Counted from the stretch's first letter, positions 21,471-33,802 are shown. The stretch: 64,000 bases of DNA from Aphelidium insulamus (GCA_036784855.1 JAZDSV010000019.1:124001-188000), one strand, 5' to 3'. Numbers and translations are program-made. Notes: generated by a model not told the origin, from the letters alone.

Positions 21471-22300
21471 ATATGTATTTGCTTCCTAGTACAGAAATGT
21501 CGTGAGTGTAATGGTACGACAGTTGCTGCTCGCCGTACTCCCACTGCTCAGTGCCCGTGAGAGTGGCCACACGCCGTCTCAGCGCCAACCACTCGTGCCA
21601 CGGTGCTTTTGGCTGCTTGGCCAGCAAGTCTGAGACACTGTTGTTCAGCTCGGCATCGGCCTCATCAAGCGCCTTCCTGGCCGCCACAATGTCATTATCA
21701 AGCGATGATTTAGCAATGGAACCATCATTCATGTCGTCAAGGCAATCATTGCACTGCACCAATAATACGGCTCGCAGCGCAAACCACGGGCCATACGTCG
21801 GATGAATGCTCAGGTGCGTACCGCGATGCAGCCACGCCAGTCCGGTACACTCTGCCAGCCGCTGAAACTGGATAAAGTGTCCGCCACCACCACCACCAAT
21901 ACCACCACCATCAGGGTCAGTAGCGGTAACCATGTCGGCGTATCTTTGTGCGAGCAGTAGGCAGCCAGCAGACACGGTGTCTGTCCACAGCACGCTCCAC
22001 AAAAGTGTCCAGCGGGTGCCGCGTACTGGACCACAGCCGGCTGTGCATGAATGCCGGCCACATGCACTTTGTATTGCCGACCAGCAGCACATGTGTGGCA
22101 CGTGAGACATCACTACTACCTACAGGTGGTAATATTACACCGCGGGCCGACAAGGGCAACAGCTCGGCACAGCGAAATTGTGCAGCCGGCACCCACTGCA
22201 CAATGTCCAGGCCGTGCAATGATAGATGGCGATTACATGTATGAAGCGTTGCCATCGCGTCCTCTGCGGTTGTCGCAAATACGCGCGGCTTGAAGGCCAA
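21471..22300 (-). pseudogene. MMACHC-like copy 2, frameshifted
   Basis: Direct duplicate of 18272-19045 with near identity. Two single-base deletions relative to copy 1 (near 21949 and 21981) break the frame between the N-terminal piece, which ends in VERAVD, and the C-terminal piece, which starts YADMVTATDPDGGG. The stop codon of copy 1 (TAA) is also changed, adding KYILTTK. The N-terminus (MAFKPRVFATTAEDAMATLH) is longer than that of copy 1 and may be the ancestral one. Unless an unusual splice repairs it, the gene is broken. Confidence 0.75.
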
Positions 22301-22573
22301 TATGAAGAGTGCTTAGTACGAGTCGTTTTGTGGACATTCTGATCTGCGCATTGCAACAGCATACGATGAAGCTGGCCCCGCGGGCGATCCTGTGGCATTT
22401 TTACTTTGTGCTGCTCAAAGGAGCGTGTCGTATGTGCTCTCCGCTATATGTTCAACATGTGATGGGAGAGCACACTTGCAGTTGTCAATACATTGCATGT
22501 TGCATACGCTTCGTGTTTTAACATGTGGAATCAACCTGCATGGAACCCAAACCCTGTTTGCACCTTACAACAA

Positions 22574-23869
22574 ATGACAATTGCGGCACAGGTGCGCTGG
22601 GCTTTGCGTGTCGCGTTCGTGCTGGTACTACTGGTGCATGCATGCCATGCAACTAAATGTTCCTGGCTTGGTTGCACCGGCGATAGCACGGCAGTAATAG
22701 GTAGTGACGTTGCTCCAGAATCGTGCTTTACGATGCGCCGTGAGGTGGAAGCAAACCCGCGTTTATTCAGTTTTCCCATCAGCGCAGAGCTCACCGCCAC
22801 CATTAGGCGCTTATTTGACGCTGCACTGCGAGAACGGGACCTCGAGTGCGCAAATTTCCTGATCGAGAACTTTTCATACCTGGTAGCGAAGAAGGAAGCG
22901 TTCATATCCGCGGCACATCTGGATATTGTGCCAGTTGCGGAGACGGTGTGGAACAAGATGTCTGCGCGAGAAAAGCACGATTTATTGGATGCACTGCGTC
23001 GGGAAGTTGTTTCCGGTCATATTAATTACAAGGCCAAACGCCTGATGGAACGAAAGTTTCCGCGATATCCCGTGCGAGAGAAAGACGAAGAGCATCATGT
23101 AATTGCTAGTTTTATCGATGCTGCCATGGTTGGCTCGTTCGATGCCGTGGTTTTTCACCTACAATGCCATGTCTTTGACCCGGAAAATATTAAGGAAGCT
23201 TTTAAACTGGCGGTGTGCAATTATCAGCAAGCAACTGCTGCTCTTTTGGCACCGAGACTGGAAGCCTGGTATAGAGCTGAACTGTCGCTTGAGTCATCCG
23301 TGATTGCCGACTTGGAACTTGAGGGGTTCACTAGTGACGAAATCAGAAATGGTTGCTGCGAACAACCCACAACACTAGTACACCATGCGGCCAAAGCTGG
23401 AGCTGTGAATGCTCTTCGACGTGTGCTAGCGGAACCGGCTTGTAAAGAAATGGTAAATTCGAAGGACGGCAATGGACGCACTCCGCTGGTACACGCTTCA
23501 ATACATGACGATCCGACAGCAGCTGCGATTCTTCTTGACCACGGAGCTCGTGTGGACGGAGATAACGGTGCGGCGCCCTTAATTTTCGCATTGTTAGGAA
23601 ACCATGTGCTTGTTCTGCAGCTGCTTATGGATCATGGGGCTGATCCAGCATGGGAGCAGAATTACGTCAACGCCCTCACTAATTCTGCGCGCCATTCGAC
23701 GGTGAAGACATTTTCCACGGTTCTCAGCTTTGTTCCCTGTGACGAGAAATCAATGGTCATCGAGAAAACCAGAGGGGATATCATCGATAAAAATTTTGTC
23801 CGAAAGCGCGAGCTACTCGAGGATTGCATTGCGCGTTTTAATTGCAACTGTCGGCCAGAACGCAAGTGA
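22574..23869 (+). CDS. Secreted ankyrin-type protein, intact copy (family A)
   Basis: 431 residues, intronless. From the ATG at 22574 the protein starts with a signal peptide (QVRWALRVAFVLVLLVHACH). The mature N-terminus has a CSWLGCTGDS motif with paired cysteines and a later CFTMRREVEANPR. Ankyrin-like helical repeats follow (LVHHAAKAGAVNALRRVL; GRTPLVHASIHDDPTAAAIL; PLIFALLGNHVLVLQLLMDH). The end is a conserved basic tail (FVRKRELLEDCIARF, finishing RPERK). Two broken relatives lie at 24466-24854 and 25231-26081. An in-frame ATG further upstream (22523) would bury the signal peptide, so 22574 is preferred. A secreted interaction or effector role is inference. Confidence 0.75.
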   Translation: MTIAAQVRWALRVAFVLVLLVHACHATKCSWLGCTGDSTAVIGSDVAPESCFTMRREVEANPRLFSFPISAELTATIRRLFDAALRERDLECANFLIENFSYLVAKKEAFISAAHLDIVPVAETVWNKMSAREKHDLLDALRREVVSGHINYKAKRLMERKFPRYPVREKDEEHHVIASFIDAAMVGSFDAVVFHLQCHVFDPENIKEAFKLAVCNYQQATAALLAPRLEAWYRAELSLESSVIADLELEGFTSDEIRNGCCEQPTTLVHHAAKAGAVNALRRVLAEPACKEMVNSKDGNGRTPLVHASIHDDPTAAAILLDHGARVDGDNGAAPLIFALLGNHVLVLQLLMDHGADPAWEQNYVNALTNSARHSTVKTFSTVLSFVPCDEKSMVIEKTRGDIIDKNFVRKRELLEDCIARFNCNCRPERK

Positions 23870-24079
23870 CTTTGCCACGCATGCGACTCAAAACAATCAA
23901 TGGCTCATCAATACAATACTGCCACACCAAACATTGTCAACGATGACGCTATACACGTTATGCATGTCTTATCTCGTGTTATTTCACTGGCGTATAATCG
24001 TCACACTGCCACAACTCTGCTTCGCCACATATGTATATATGGGCCAGCAACCTGTGCGGCGGCACACAGTACGCCGCGA

Positions 24080-24466
24080 CTGTCGTTGGGCGGCAGTCCT
24101 AATACATTTGCAACCATTTGGCCTTTTATGTTCATGCTTATTTGACCAGAGTACACATCCATCACTTTCTTGAAAAAGACTAAAAGTGACACATGCAAAT
24201 CACCCGTAGATACTCCCGTGTTATCATTAAAAATCAAAGCTGAACGATCTACTCGAGATTCAGTTGATTATTGGCGCATCGCAATCAGTTGGTTGAAATC
24301 GCACCAATAAAATTCTGATCAAACAATGCTAGCCACAACTTTTGGCGTGGACGCGTCGTCGTCGTCGTCGGCTGCTACTTCAAAGGTCACTGGGATGAAA
24401 GGGTCTGCTGGTCTCCCCTTCACAGATGACCCGCTGATTGTGGTGGGCACGGTGCCGGAGCAGCGA
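24080..24466 (-). repeat. Inverted copy of the dioxygenase/ABC1-like promoter region
   Basis: About 387 bases matching the complement of about 27245-27634. It includes the first codons of the TauD-like gene (MLATTFGVDASSSS, here on the + strand from 24326), the whole divergent promoter, and the start of the ABC1-like gene (GLPPNDS at the left end). It interrupts the 3' flank of the intact ankyrin gene: the flanking sequence ending CACAGTACGCCGCGAC occurs at both 24065-24079 and 25043-25057. On its right it is fused, out of frame, to a truncated ankyrin copy. Confidence 0.85.
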
Positions 24467-24854
24467 TGGACGCACTCCGCTGGAATACGCTTCAATTCAT
24501 GACGATCCGACAGCAGCTGCGATTCTTCTTGACCACGGAGCTCTCGTTGACATAGCGCCGATAAGACACTCACTATACGGCAGCCATGTCCCTGTGCTGC
24601 GGCTGCTTTTGGCCCGTGGAGCTGACTCAGATCTGCAGAAATACTGCCGTCACGCGCTCACTAATGCTGCAAGCGAATCGACAGTGCAGGCATTTTCCAT
24701 AATCCTCAGCTTTATTTCGTGTGACGACGAGAACTCCGAGCTCATCGAGAAAACCAGACGGGATGTCGTCGATAAAAATTTTGTCCGAAAGCGCGAGCTA
24801 CTCGAGGATTGCATTGCGCGTTTTAATAGCAACAGTCGGCCAAAACGCAAGTGA
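24466..24854 (+). pseudogene. 5'-truncated secreted-ankyrin copy (family A)
   Basis: Only the C-terminal third remains: GRTPLEYASIHDDPTAAAIL, LDHGALVDIAPIRHSLYG, and the tail FVRKRELLEDCIARFNSN ending RPKRK. The 5' end is cut exactly where the inverted promoter copy joins (about 24466). The signal peptide is missing. The 3' flank (24855-25057) repeats that of the intact gene. Confidence 0.8.
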
Positions 24855-25230
24855 CTTTGCCACGCATGCGACTCAAAACAATCAATGGCTCATCGCCACA
24901 CCAAACATTGACATCGATGACGCTATAAACGTTATGCATGTCTTATCTCGTATTATTTCATTCGCGTATAATCGTCACACTGCCACAACTCTGCTTCGCC
25001 ACATATGTATATATGGGCCAGCAACCTGTGCGGCGGCACACAGTACGCCGCGACAGTATGCATAGATGTTGTGTACGATGCCGTGTGCATATGTGTGTAT
25101 TGACGGAGGAAGTATGCACAGATTACAGGTCGAATGATTGGCACACATAATCTGGCGTCGAATTCGGCATCGGCAACGACGCGCTTGAAATATTAACGCG
25201 GCGTTGAACAAAACCCGCCATCAACTGAAA

Positions 25231-26081
25231 ATGACGGCATTTAGACGACTTTCTCTGCGTGCAGTGTATGCTTTGGTGCTATTAGCGCACGAATGCCGTG
25301 CAGCGAGATGTACCTGGCTTGGATGCGCAGGCGACAGCAATGCTGTCGTCAGTGAACCCTCGTGTTATACCGTACGCAGTGAAGTGGAAGCACATCCGCG
25401 TTCGTTCATTTATCCCACCAACATGGATCTTGCGTCGTGCTTGTTCAACAACGCGGTGCGGGAACGCGACATTGAATGCGCGCGTTTTCTGATCGATACT
25501 TTTTCGTATGCCCTCACGAGCAAGAAGTCATTGATGCATGCAGTTCAATTCGATACCGCGCCAGTTGTAGAGATGTTGTTGAACAAGATGCACCCTGTTG
25601 TCAAACGAAAGCTCGTGAATGAACTTGCCATCACAGAAGATTTCCAGACAGCTTCCAAAGTTCCACAATTACTAGAAAGTTCCAAAGTTATCACTTGCCA
25701 GAATACGCAGCTGTGCATGACGACGCAAAAGTTGTTCATGCACTTCTTGTCAACAAGGCTGCCGTAGATGGACGAAATGGCGCGCTTGCACTAAGGAACG
25801 CCTTGCGGGGAAGCCACATTTTCACTATACAGCTTCTTTTGAAGAGTGGAACAGACCCTAGGTGAGAGATCGACCAGCTCAGCGCGCTCACTTTTGCTGC
25901 AGTCGGATCGACAGTGCAGGCATTTGCCACTGTGCTTGCCTTTGTACCCTGTGACAAGAAATCAGAGATCATCAAGAAAACCCGAGAAGTTAACATCAAT
26001 GAAAAGTTTGTCCGAAAGCGCGAGCTACTCGACGAATGCATGGCGCGTTATAAGCACCAAATTCGGCCCAAACGCAAGTGA
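25231..26081 (+). pseudogene. Secreted-ankyrin copy with frameshift and stop (family A)
   Basis: Begins well: signal peptide (FRRLSLRAVYALVLLAHEC) and a CTWLGCAGDSNAVV motif, then EVEAHPRSFIYPT, paralleling the intact gene. The middle is shorter than in the intact copy, the frame shifts near 25725, and an in-frame TGA occurs at about 25862 (after SGTDPR). The C-terminal half is recognisable in the other frame (VVHALLVNKAAVDGRNGALA; FVRKRELLDECMARY ending RPKRK). Confidence 0.75.
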
Positions 26082-26171
26082 CATCGAAAATATCGTAATA
26101 AAATCATATAACATCGTATCCACATTTGAATTTTACTATCGTAACCTCGTGTATATGATATACGCCCAGCT

Positions 26172-27390
26172 CTACTTGGCAACATAGGCCAGCAGACGGC
26201 GCGGCGGAACAAATGACTGCCGCGAGTGCATGCACAGATTGTTGTCTATGCACAGGATGTCGCTGTCACGCCACGGCATTGCCACGCACACCTCCTCCAT
26301 GATGGCGGCCACTTGCTCCATATCGTCCGCGGCTAACAGGTCCCCGTTGCCATAAGTGACGGCCAGCAGCGGATCGTTGCGCACGTCACGCCAGCCCGTG
26401 TACGCCGCCACCATGCTGTTGAAGAACACTTTGCGCGCTGGGTCATGCATGTACGGCTTGATGGCCGGCAGCACGCCCGACACGGATTTCACCGCGGCAT
26501 TGCGCCCCCTGTCCTCCTCACTGTCCAGCCAGACCAGCTGCACGCCGAGCCCCGCGGCCTTTTGTTCCGCCACCGCGCGATCATCGGTCTGGAACGTGGA
26601 GCGCCAGCCGCGGCCAATGGGCGAGTCAGGATCGTCTTGGTCGGGCATGACGCGTGTGTACCGCACCCCATGCAACTCCAGTTTGCGACAAAACTCGGGC
26701 ATACGCTCATTGACAGTGTAGTACAGCACGTCGGAGCGCAGTATCGGCGTGGCACCGCCCTCCGTGGCCGCCACCTGACTGTAGAAGAATATCCAGGTGG
26801 GATAGGTGGGCACCTGGGCCATCTCGTGGTGAAAGGGAATCTTTTGCGATGGCGGCGACTCATTGCTGGTGAACACGTCCTTGTAGACGCACGTGCGCGG
26901 TGCTGCTCCACCTGGGCATTGTTATATATACAACTTAATTATAATTGCATACACAATATATATGTTACGCACCCACGTATGGTAGCGGCTCCACGCCCAG
27001 CGCCTCCACCACGTCACTGAACTCGCGTGGCGACTGCACAACGGACTCGAAGCCGCGCAGAAGCACCGCACCAAAATCGCGCATAGCCTTCATGAGCTCG
27101 TCGCGGTGCTCCTCAATCCCTGCATGCAGTTAGTCCAATGCACAGGTGCAGCATTGGCGGTGCCTACATTGACGCAGCTGGGCAAAGTCGCGCAGGGGCG
27201 AGCGCGGCGACAACACCAGCGGGAACACGGAGCCAGCCATCACTCGCTGCTCCGGCACCGTGCCCACCACAATCAGCGGGTCATCTGTGAAAGGGAGACC
27301 AGCAGACCCTTTCATACCAGTGACCTTTGGTGTAGCTTGAAGCGGTGCCGACGACGACGACGCGTCCACGCCAAAAGTTGTGGCTAGCAT
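26172..27390 (-). CDS. TauD/TfdA-family (clavaminate synthase-like) Fe(II)/2-oxoglutarate dioxygenase
   Basis: Three exons. Exon 1 runs from 27390 to about 27173, exon 2 from about 27118 to 26980, and exon 3 from 26917 to 26172. Exon 1 ends LRQ, exon 2 gives IEEHRDELMKAMRDFGAVLLRGFES, and exon 3 carries the metal-binding IPFHHEMAQVPTYP and the distal-histidine region CIDNNLCMHSRQSF with downstream PPRRLLAYVA. The HHEMAQ form matches plant clavaminate synthase-like proteins. The substrate is unknown. It is divergent with the ABC1-like gene; their shared promoter has been copied to 24080-24466. An N-terminal serine-rich extension precedes the catalytic core. No frame break is apparent. Confidence 0.8.
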
Positions 27391-27552
27391 TGTTTGATCA
27401 GAATTTTATTGGTGCGATTTCAACCAACTGATTGCGATGCGCCAATAATCAACTGAATCTCGAGTAGATCGTTCAGCTTTGATTTTTAATGATAACACGG
27501 GAGCATCTACGGGTGATTTGCATGGGTCACTTTTAGTCTTTTTCAAGAAAGT

Positions 27553-29142
27553 GATGGATGTGTACTCTGGTCAAATAAGCATGAACATAAAAGGCCAAAT
27601 GGTTGCAAATGTATTAGGACTGCCGCCCAACGACTCCAAAAATCCGCAACAGCTATTGGTTGCTGTCATGATGGGCGCAGGGTAATACAAATACTGCACA
27701 GAGTATCATGATTGCTCACTGTTTAGGCCAATAATGCAAAAGCTCATGCAGCTAATTGGTGATCACATTCAACATCCGCAAATCAAAGTCGCCATTGGCA
27801 GATTAAAGGCAAATATAAGCCCTATGTCCACAAACGACTTTTCCGATGTGCTAAAATCTGCGAACCTGTTGGGTGAATCTAACTTTGCGAACGGTTTGCG
27901 TTTCAAAACTACTTACTCAAACTTGAACGTTCCCAAATTGTTTCAAGATGATGTATTGGCTCCGATAAAAGTGAAACGGATAATCAAACGGCCAAATGCA
28001 GCCAGCATTACAGATGGGCGTATTGCTGAGGTCGAGTTCCCCAATGGTGAATTGAGCGAGATGTATTTAAAAGTACAAAGACCTTTCATTAAACATAACA
28101 TGCAATCCGAAATTAAAATAAAATCTTACAACGGGTGGCGAACGAGGCGCCTGAGATTTTAAAACATATTGATACACTAATTGATGGGTTTGAAGTTGAG
28201 CTTGACTGGAAACAAGAATTTGCAAATCAGTTTGAAGGCTACGACAGTTTACAATCAGTCACTGTTTCCATTGTGCACGATGCTGCCATTTTAGCAATGC
28301 CTGTAGTATCTGGCATAACTCTGCATGCCGCCATAACAAATGGAGAAATAACTTCTGAAAATGCATGCTCCACAGTTGATAGCTACCTAGAATTCGCAGA
28401 AAAATGGTGTTATCGCGCAATAATTGAGGGTAAGTGCGCTGTTTTAATCAGAACTGTTGATAAAAAAAATCAGGTCTCCGAGTTCATGGTGATCCTCATG
28501 GTGGCAACATAATGATTTCACAAGATGAGAATTTTCAAAGAATTAAACTAACTACTTTGGACTGGGGAAGTGTAGTACAATTGAGTAGTGCGGGGAGATC
28601 CAAGCTTTTGGAGTACATTTTTGGAGTTCTCTCTGGTAAGCCAAAAATTGTCTTATTTATTGCAGGCCTTCAGAAAGAAGACCCCAGATGGGAAAAGTTG
28701 CATGAAAGTATTTTATATTTGCAAAAATTGCGACCATCAAACGCCAAAAATTCGACGATATTCCTATACTCGGTGATATTTTGCAACAGGTACCCGTTTA
28801 GATGATGAAAAATATCAGATATATCTTCTCGGCAGAAAATCTTGGTCGGCAATTTATTCAGTATTCGTTACACTGGATGCAATACTTGAACGTATCATGC
28901 TGGAGTCAGGTGTAGACATCCCAACTGGAATTGCTGGATTTGTACGCGCTGGAAAACTGCTGGTCAATAACTTGATGCAACTGAAAGACTTGCCATCGTA
29001 CCACTCCGCAAAGTGCACTCATAGTGAAACTGCACTTCTACTTTTCATATCCCTGTTAATTAGTGCATTGGCTCGCCCGAAGTTTTTGTGGAACGTTGCG
29101 TGCACCACATGGTCATGCTTAAAACAATACATTGATTCGTAA
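27553..29142 (+). pseudogene. ABC1/UbiB/ADCK-type atypical kinase, frameshifted
   Basis: ABC1-family hallmarks in order: GPIMQKLMQLIGDHI (KxGQ-like region, across an intron near 27683-27726), EMYLKVQRPFIKHNM (AxxKVQ-type lysine), ELDWKQEFANQFEG, VHGDPHGGNIM (catalytic loop, across a second intron near 28430-28475) and TTLDWGSVVQL (DFG equivalent). The frame changes near 28125, between KVQRP and EAPEILKHID, and again at least twice between 28715 and 28800. No intron cures the first shift without deleting the conserved lysine block. The region is visibly more A+T-rich than its neighbours. Known ABC1 kinases act in ubiquinone or isoprenoid metabolism in mitochondria or plastids. The start is uncertain; the first in-frame ATG is used. 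Confidence 0.6.
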
Positions 29143-29488
29143 GCTGACAATGGTGAGCTGACTTCAGTACAGCTTGAATTGAATGGCAAAGTCAATTGCT
29201 TTAATTTTTGATGATGTATTCTGCATAGCATATATGCTAGTAAAAAGCTAAATTCACAAAGAGCCACATCTGCGACAGTCATAACCACACGAAGCCCATT
29301 TGGAGCGCCCACACTGATGCAATAAAGGGCTCACGCCATTCAGTTTACGCAATCACCATATGAAGCAAGTTAATAATAACAAATAGAGGCCTGCACTGTG
29401 GGTGGGCGCTGGTTATATAAATTAACTCGATGGCTAAATTAACACAATTTATCTGTGTATCGTTGCGTTGCATATGCAGGTATATAGG

Positions 29489-29492
<4 letters not shown>

Positions 29493-29520
<28 letters not shown>
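29493..29520. repeat. (TA)n microsatellite
   Basis: Fourteen uninterrupted AT units in intergenic DNA. Confidence 0.9.
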
Positions 29521-29523
<3 letters not shown>

Positions 29524-29742
29524 ATACTCTGGCGTGCTTCCACGCATGAAATTTATGTTACGTATATGTGATATTTTCATGGCATTGGAGTGCAACTTGA
29601 TATAGCGCGGAAGCTGGGATATGTTGATTAAATACTGGCAACGACTCCTGACAGAATCAGTGTAAATAACACATTTGATCCCCAGTACCAGACGCTGTCC
29701 AAGTCACAATGCTTACGTGTCAGAGGGCGCGGTGCTGACAAG

Positions 29743-29772
29743 AATCATTCCTTCAGCCACTGAGGAATGATT
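29743..29772. other. Stable hairpin (stem about 13 bp, 3-nt loop)
   Basis: AATCATTCCTTCAG, loop CCA, CTGAGGAATGATT. The two arms pair with one bulged base. A third GAGGAATGAT copy follows at 29775. No role is evident. Confidence 0.6.
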
Positions 29773-30123
29773 GTGAGGAATGATGATCTGTGAAGGGTTG
29801 TTGAGATGCAGGGAGTGTCCTACTGGGAGTAAATGTCATTGAGGCTTTTCATACCTCTTAAACACTATTTATACCGAGATCAAGGTACTTGAGCATATTG
29901 GCCATGCATTCCCAGCACAGCGCATATGCTGCATGATATTCAGTGCCAGTCTAGTGATTACCATCACACTACATACGATGGCAAAAACGTAATTGGCTAT
30001 TTGACGCATTCAATGCCGCACTCATGACACGTCGCAACGTAACAGCGACGCGGATACACGTGTCGCAGGCGCGTGAATATAATAGCATGGCGTTGCAAGT
30101 TAAATAACATGATGATCCGGTGA

Positions 30124-32154
30124 ATGCTTCGAATATTGGGCGCCGCACCGTTAACAGCTGCCATCAGCTTTGCTCTTCGTCTGCCACGCCGTCGTCTAGC
30201 ATCGATGAGTGTCGCTGCCTCTGGTTCTGGCTCTACTCTAGCCCATGACACGGACACTAGATGTCCAGAGTCAGCTACATATGAGGTTGCCCCGACCCGA
30301 CTGCGTAACCTCCGTGTATAAATATTGCACTCACGGAACATGTAGGACGCAATAGCGCGGCTAAACACGCTGCAGACCAACGCGTCGGTACTGCGAGAAT
30401 GTCGAGCCGGCAACATTACAGCCGCCGCCAGTCGAATGGAATCGCGCTCCATTCCCGAGATGCGCGACTACTGCCGCCGGATCGGCATGGATGTATGCGG
30501 GAGCTATTGCCGCGCCAAAATTATTTATTGTCTGCAGGACGCATTGATGAGGCGAATGAACGTGGTGCATGTGGCCGGCACAAAGGGCAAGGGGTCCACG
30601 TGTGCCTTCATTGAGTCCCTAATGCGGAATGTGCCGGCCGCCGCTGTACATCAGCTACGACACACGGCAGACTTATCAAGCAAACCAGGCGACTGCACAC
30701 AAGACATCAGTGACAGGATGGAGGCCAGACGAACGCTTCGCACCGGCCTGTTCACATCGCCGCACCTGATCGCCGTCCGAGAACGTATCAGGCTGGACGG
30801 AGTGCCGATATCACGCAAACTGTTTGCCAAATACTTTTTTGAGGTTTGGTCACTTCTCGAGAACTCCAAGGTACACAGTAGTATGCATTACCTGAGATGC
30901 AAGTACATCAAGTACACTGAGACGGTATATAGCCCGGTGACGGAATATCATCACCGCAAATGCCGCCATATTTTCGCTTCCTGACCCTGATGGCTCTCCA
31001 CGTATTTTCTAAGGAGGCGGCAAGCAACATGACCACTACCTTTTGGTATTAATTAGCAAATGCAGGTGGACGTGGCCATTGTCGAGGTGGGCATTGGAGG
31101 CGAATATGACAGCACCAATTGCATTTCGGAGCCGGTCGTATGCGCCATCACATCCCTGGGCCTTGACCACCAGGCTATTCTGGGCACAGAACTAGCGCAG
31201 ATTGCATGGCACAAGGCCGGTATCATGAAACCGGGTGCGGTGGCAGTCACTGCGCCTCAAAAAGCCGAAGCAATGGCAGTTCTTGAAAAGCGTGCCGCTG
31301 AGCGCGAGGTAACTATAAATATGTGTAACTTGAAAAAAAATCTTCATTTGCCGCAGGTCCAGCAGCTAATTGTTGCGCCACAAGATGCCCGCGAGTTGGC
31401 GTCTTCCATCTCGCAAGAAGATGGCGACAATGACGAATTGGAATTAGGTCTGGCTGGCGAGCATCAGCGCCAGAATGCCGCATTGGCCTGCGTTGTTGCC
31501 AGGCAGTGGCTGCAGAGGATGCTCAACACGAATCTGGAAAATGTCGTCAATGATCAGCAGCATTGGATCAGGCATGGGTTAGCACAAGCCAGGTGGCCTG
31601 GACGTGCTCAAATTGTCCGTCGCCCGTATGCCACATTCTACATTGACGGCGCACACACTGCCGAGAGCATGGAAGCATGTGCCACATGGTTTCAGCAGGC
31701 GGCTGTGCACAGTGCGCCATCGTCATTGTCACGGATATCGCCTGCACCTCGCCGCGCTCTGCTCTTCAATTGCACAATGGGCAGGGATCCGGCGGCACTG
31801 TTGCGGCCCCTGGAGCAAACGGTGGCGCCTCCATTCGACTCGGTCTACTTCACTGCTGCAACCAATACTACATCATCGTCATCATCATCATCGAACAAGG
31901 CTGCCGATCTCACCAACAATATGGTGGACAAGCAAGACACGACCGAAATGCACCGGCGCCTTACACAGACCTGGCTCCAGTACCCAAGCGCCACACGAGA
32001 GGTAACAGTGACGGCCAGCGGTGTCCGGGAAGCGCTGGCTCACCTGGAGGAGAGAACAGACAAGGATAAAAGGGCACCTATCGACGTCCTTGTCACCGGC
32101 AGTCTGCACTTGGTGGGTGCACTGCTGGCCGCCCTTGACGAGCCTGTCAAATAG
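30124..32154 (+). CDS. FPGS: Folylpolyglutamate synthase
   Basis: Adds glutamates to folates in cytosol and mitochondria. Exons: 30124-30285, 30346-30870, 30933-31019, 31066-31308 and 31357-32154. Key blocks: [16 protein letters not shown] at the start of exon 2, [16 protein letters not shown] (P-loop), [76 protein letters not shown], and a distal [13 protein letters not shown]. Exon 1 ([14 protein letters not shown], then [15 protein letters not shown]) is rich in Arg and Ser, like a mitochondrial presequence; an internal Met (MSVAAS) could start a cytosolic form. The third intron (31020-31065) has a GC donor. A (TCATCATCA)-like Ser run occurs near 31880. Confidence 0.92.
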
Positions 32155-32201
32155 AGAGTTTTACATTATACATTGATATAACAGTATATAACAGTATGAA
32201 G

Positions 32202-33472
<1,271 letters not shown>

Positions 33473-33498
33473 TTAACTACTTGCTATAGCAATAGAGG

Positions 33499-33533
<35 letters not shown>

Positions 33534-33802
33534 TATTAATATAGTATATAGAATAACCTAATGTCTTGTTCGCGTCCGGCGCCACCAGACATCCACATCA
33601 TCATGACCTAACGTCATGACCGACCGTTTAGATACGTTTAATGAATAGGGGGTTTCAAAACTATCTGACATTTATAAGATCTGATAAGCCATATCCATAG
33701 CAGCGGCCCTGTATGTTTGAGCGCCCCCGTTTGCACTTATTAGATATGATAGCTCTTCTGCCAAGATGGGTTCAACAACTATATATATTTGTATATATAG
33801 TT
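33473..33802. other. Intergenic region with (TA)n and a copied 19-mer
   Basis: Contains (TA)n at 33501-33530 and, at 33568-33586, the 19-mer GTTCGCGTCCGGCGCCACC, identical to DHPS exon sequence at 33142-33160. No gene seen. Confidence 0.6.

Larger units (their letters stand above)
29143..30123. other. Long intergenic region, A+T-rich, with hairpin and (TA)n
   Basis: About 980 bases with no supported gene. It holds a (TA)n run (29493-29520), a strong hairpin (29743-29772) and an inverted CCAAT motif (29992) before FPGS. Sequence up to about 29340 is A+T-rich like the ABC1-like relic. Confidence 0.6.

Noticed and set aside
29997-30452. 151-residue - strand ORF upstream of FPGS
   Set aside because: It is antisense to the FPGS presequence exon and lacks motifs.
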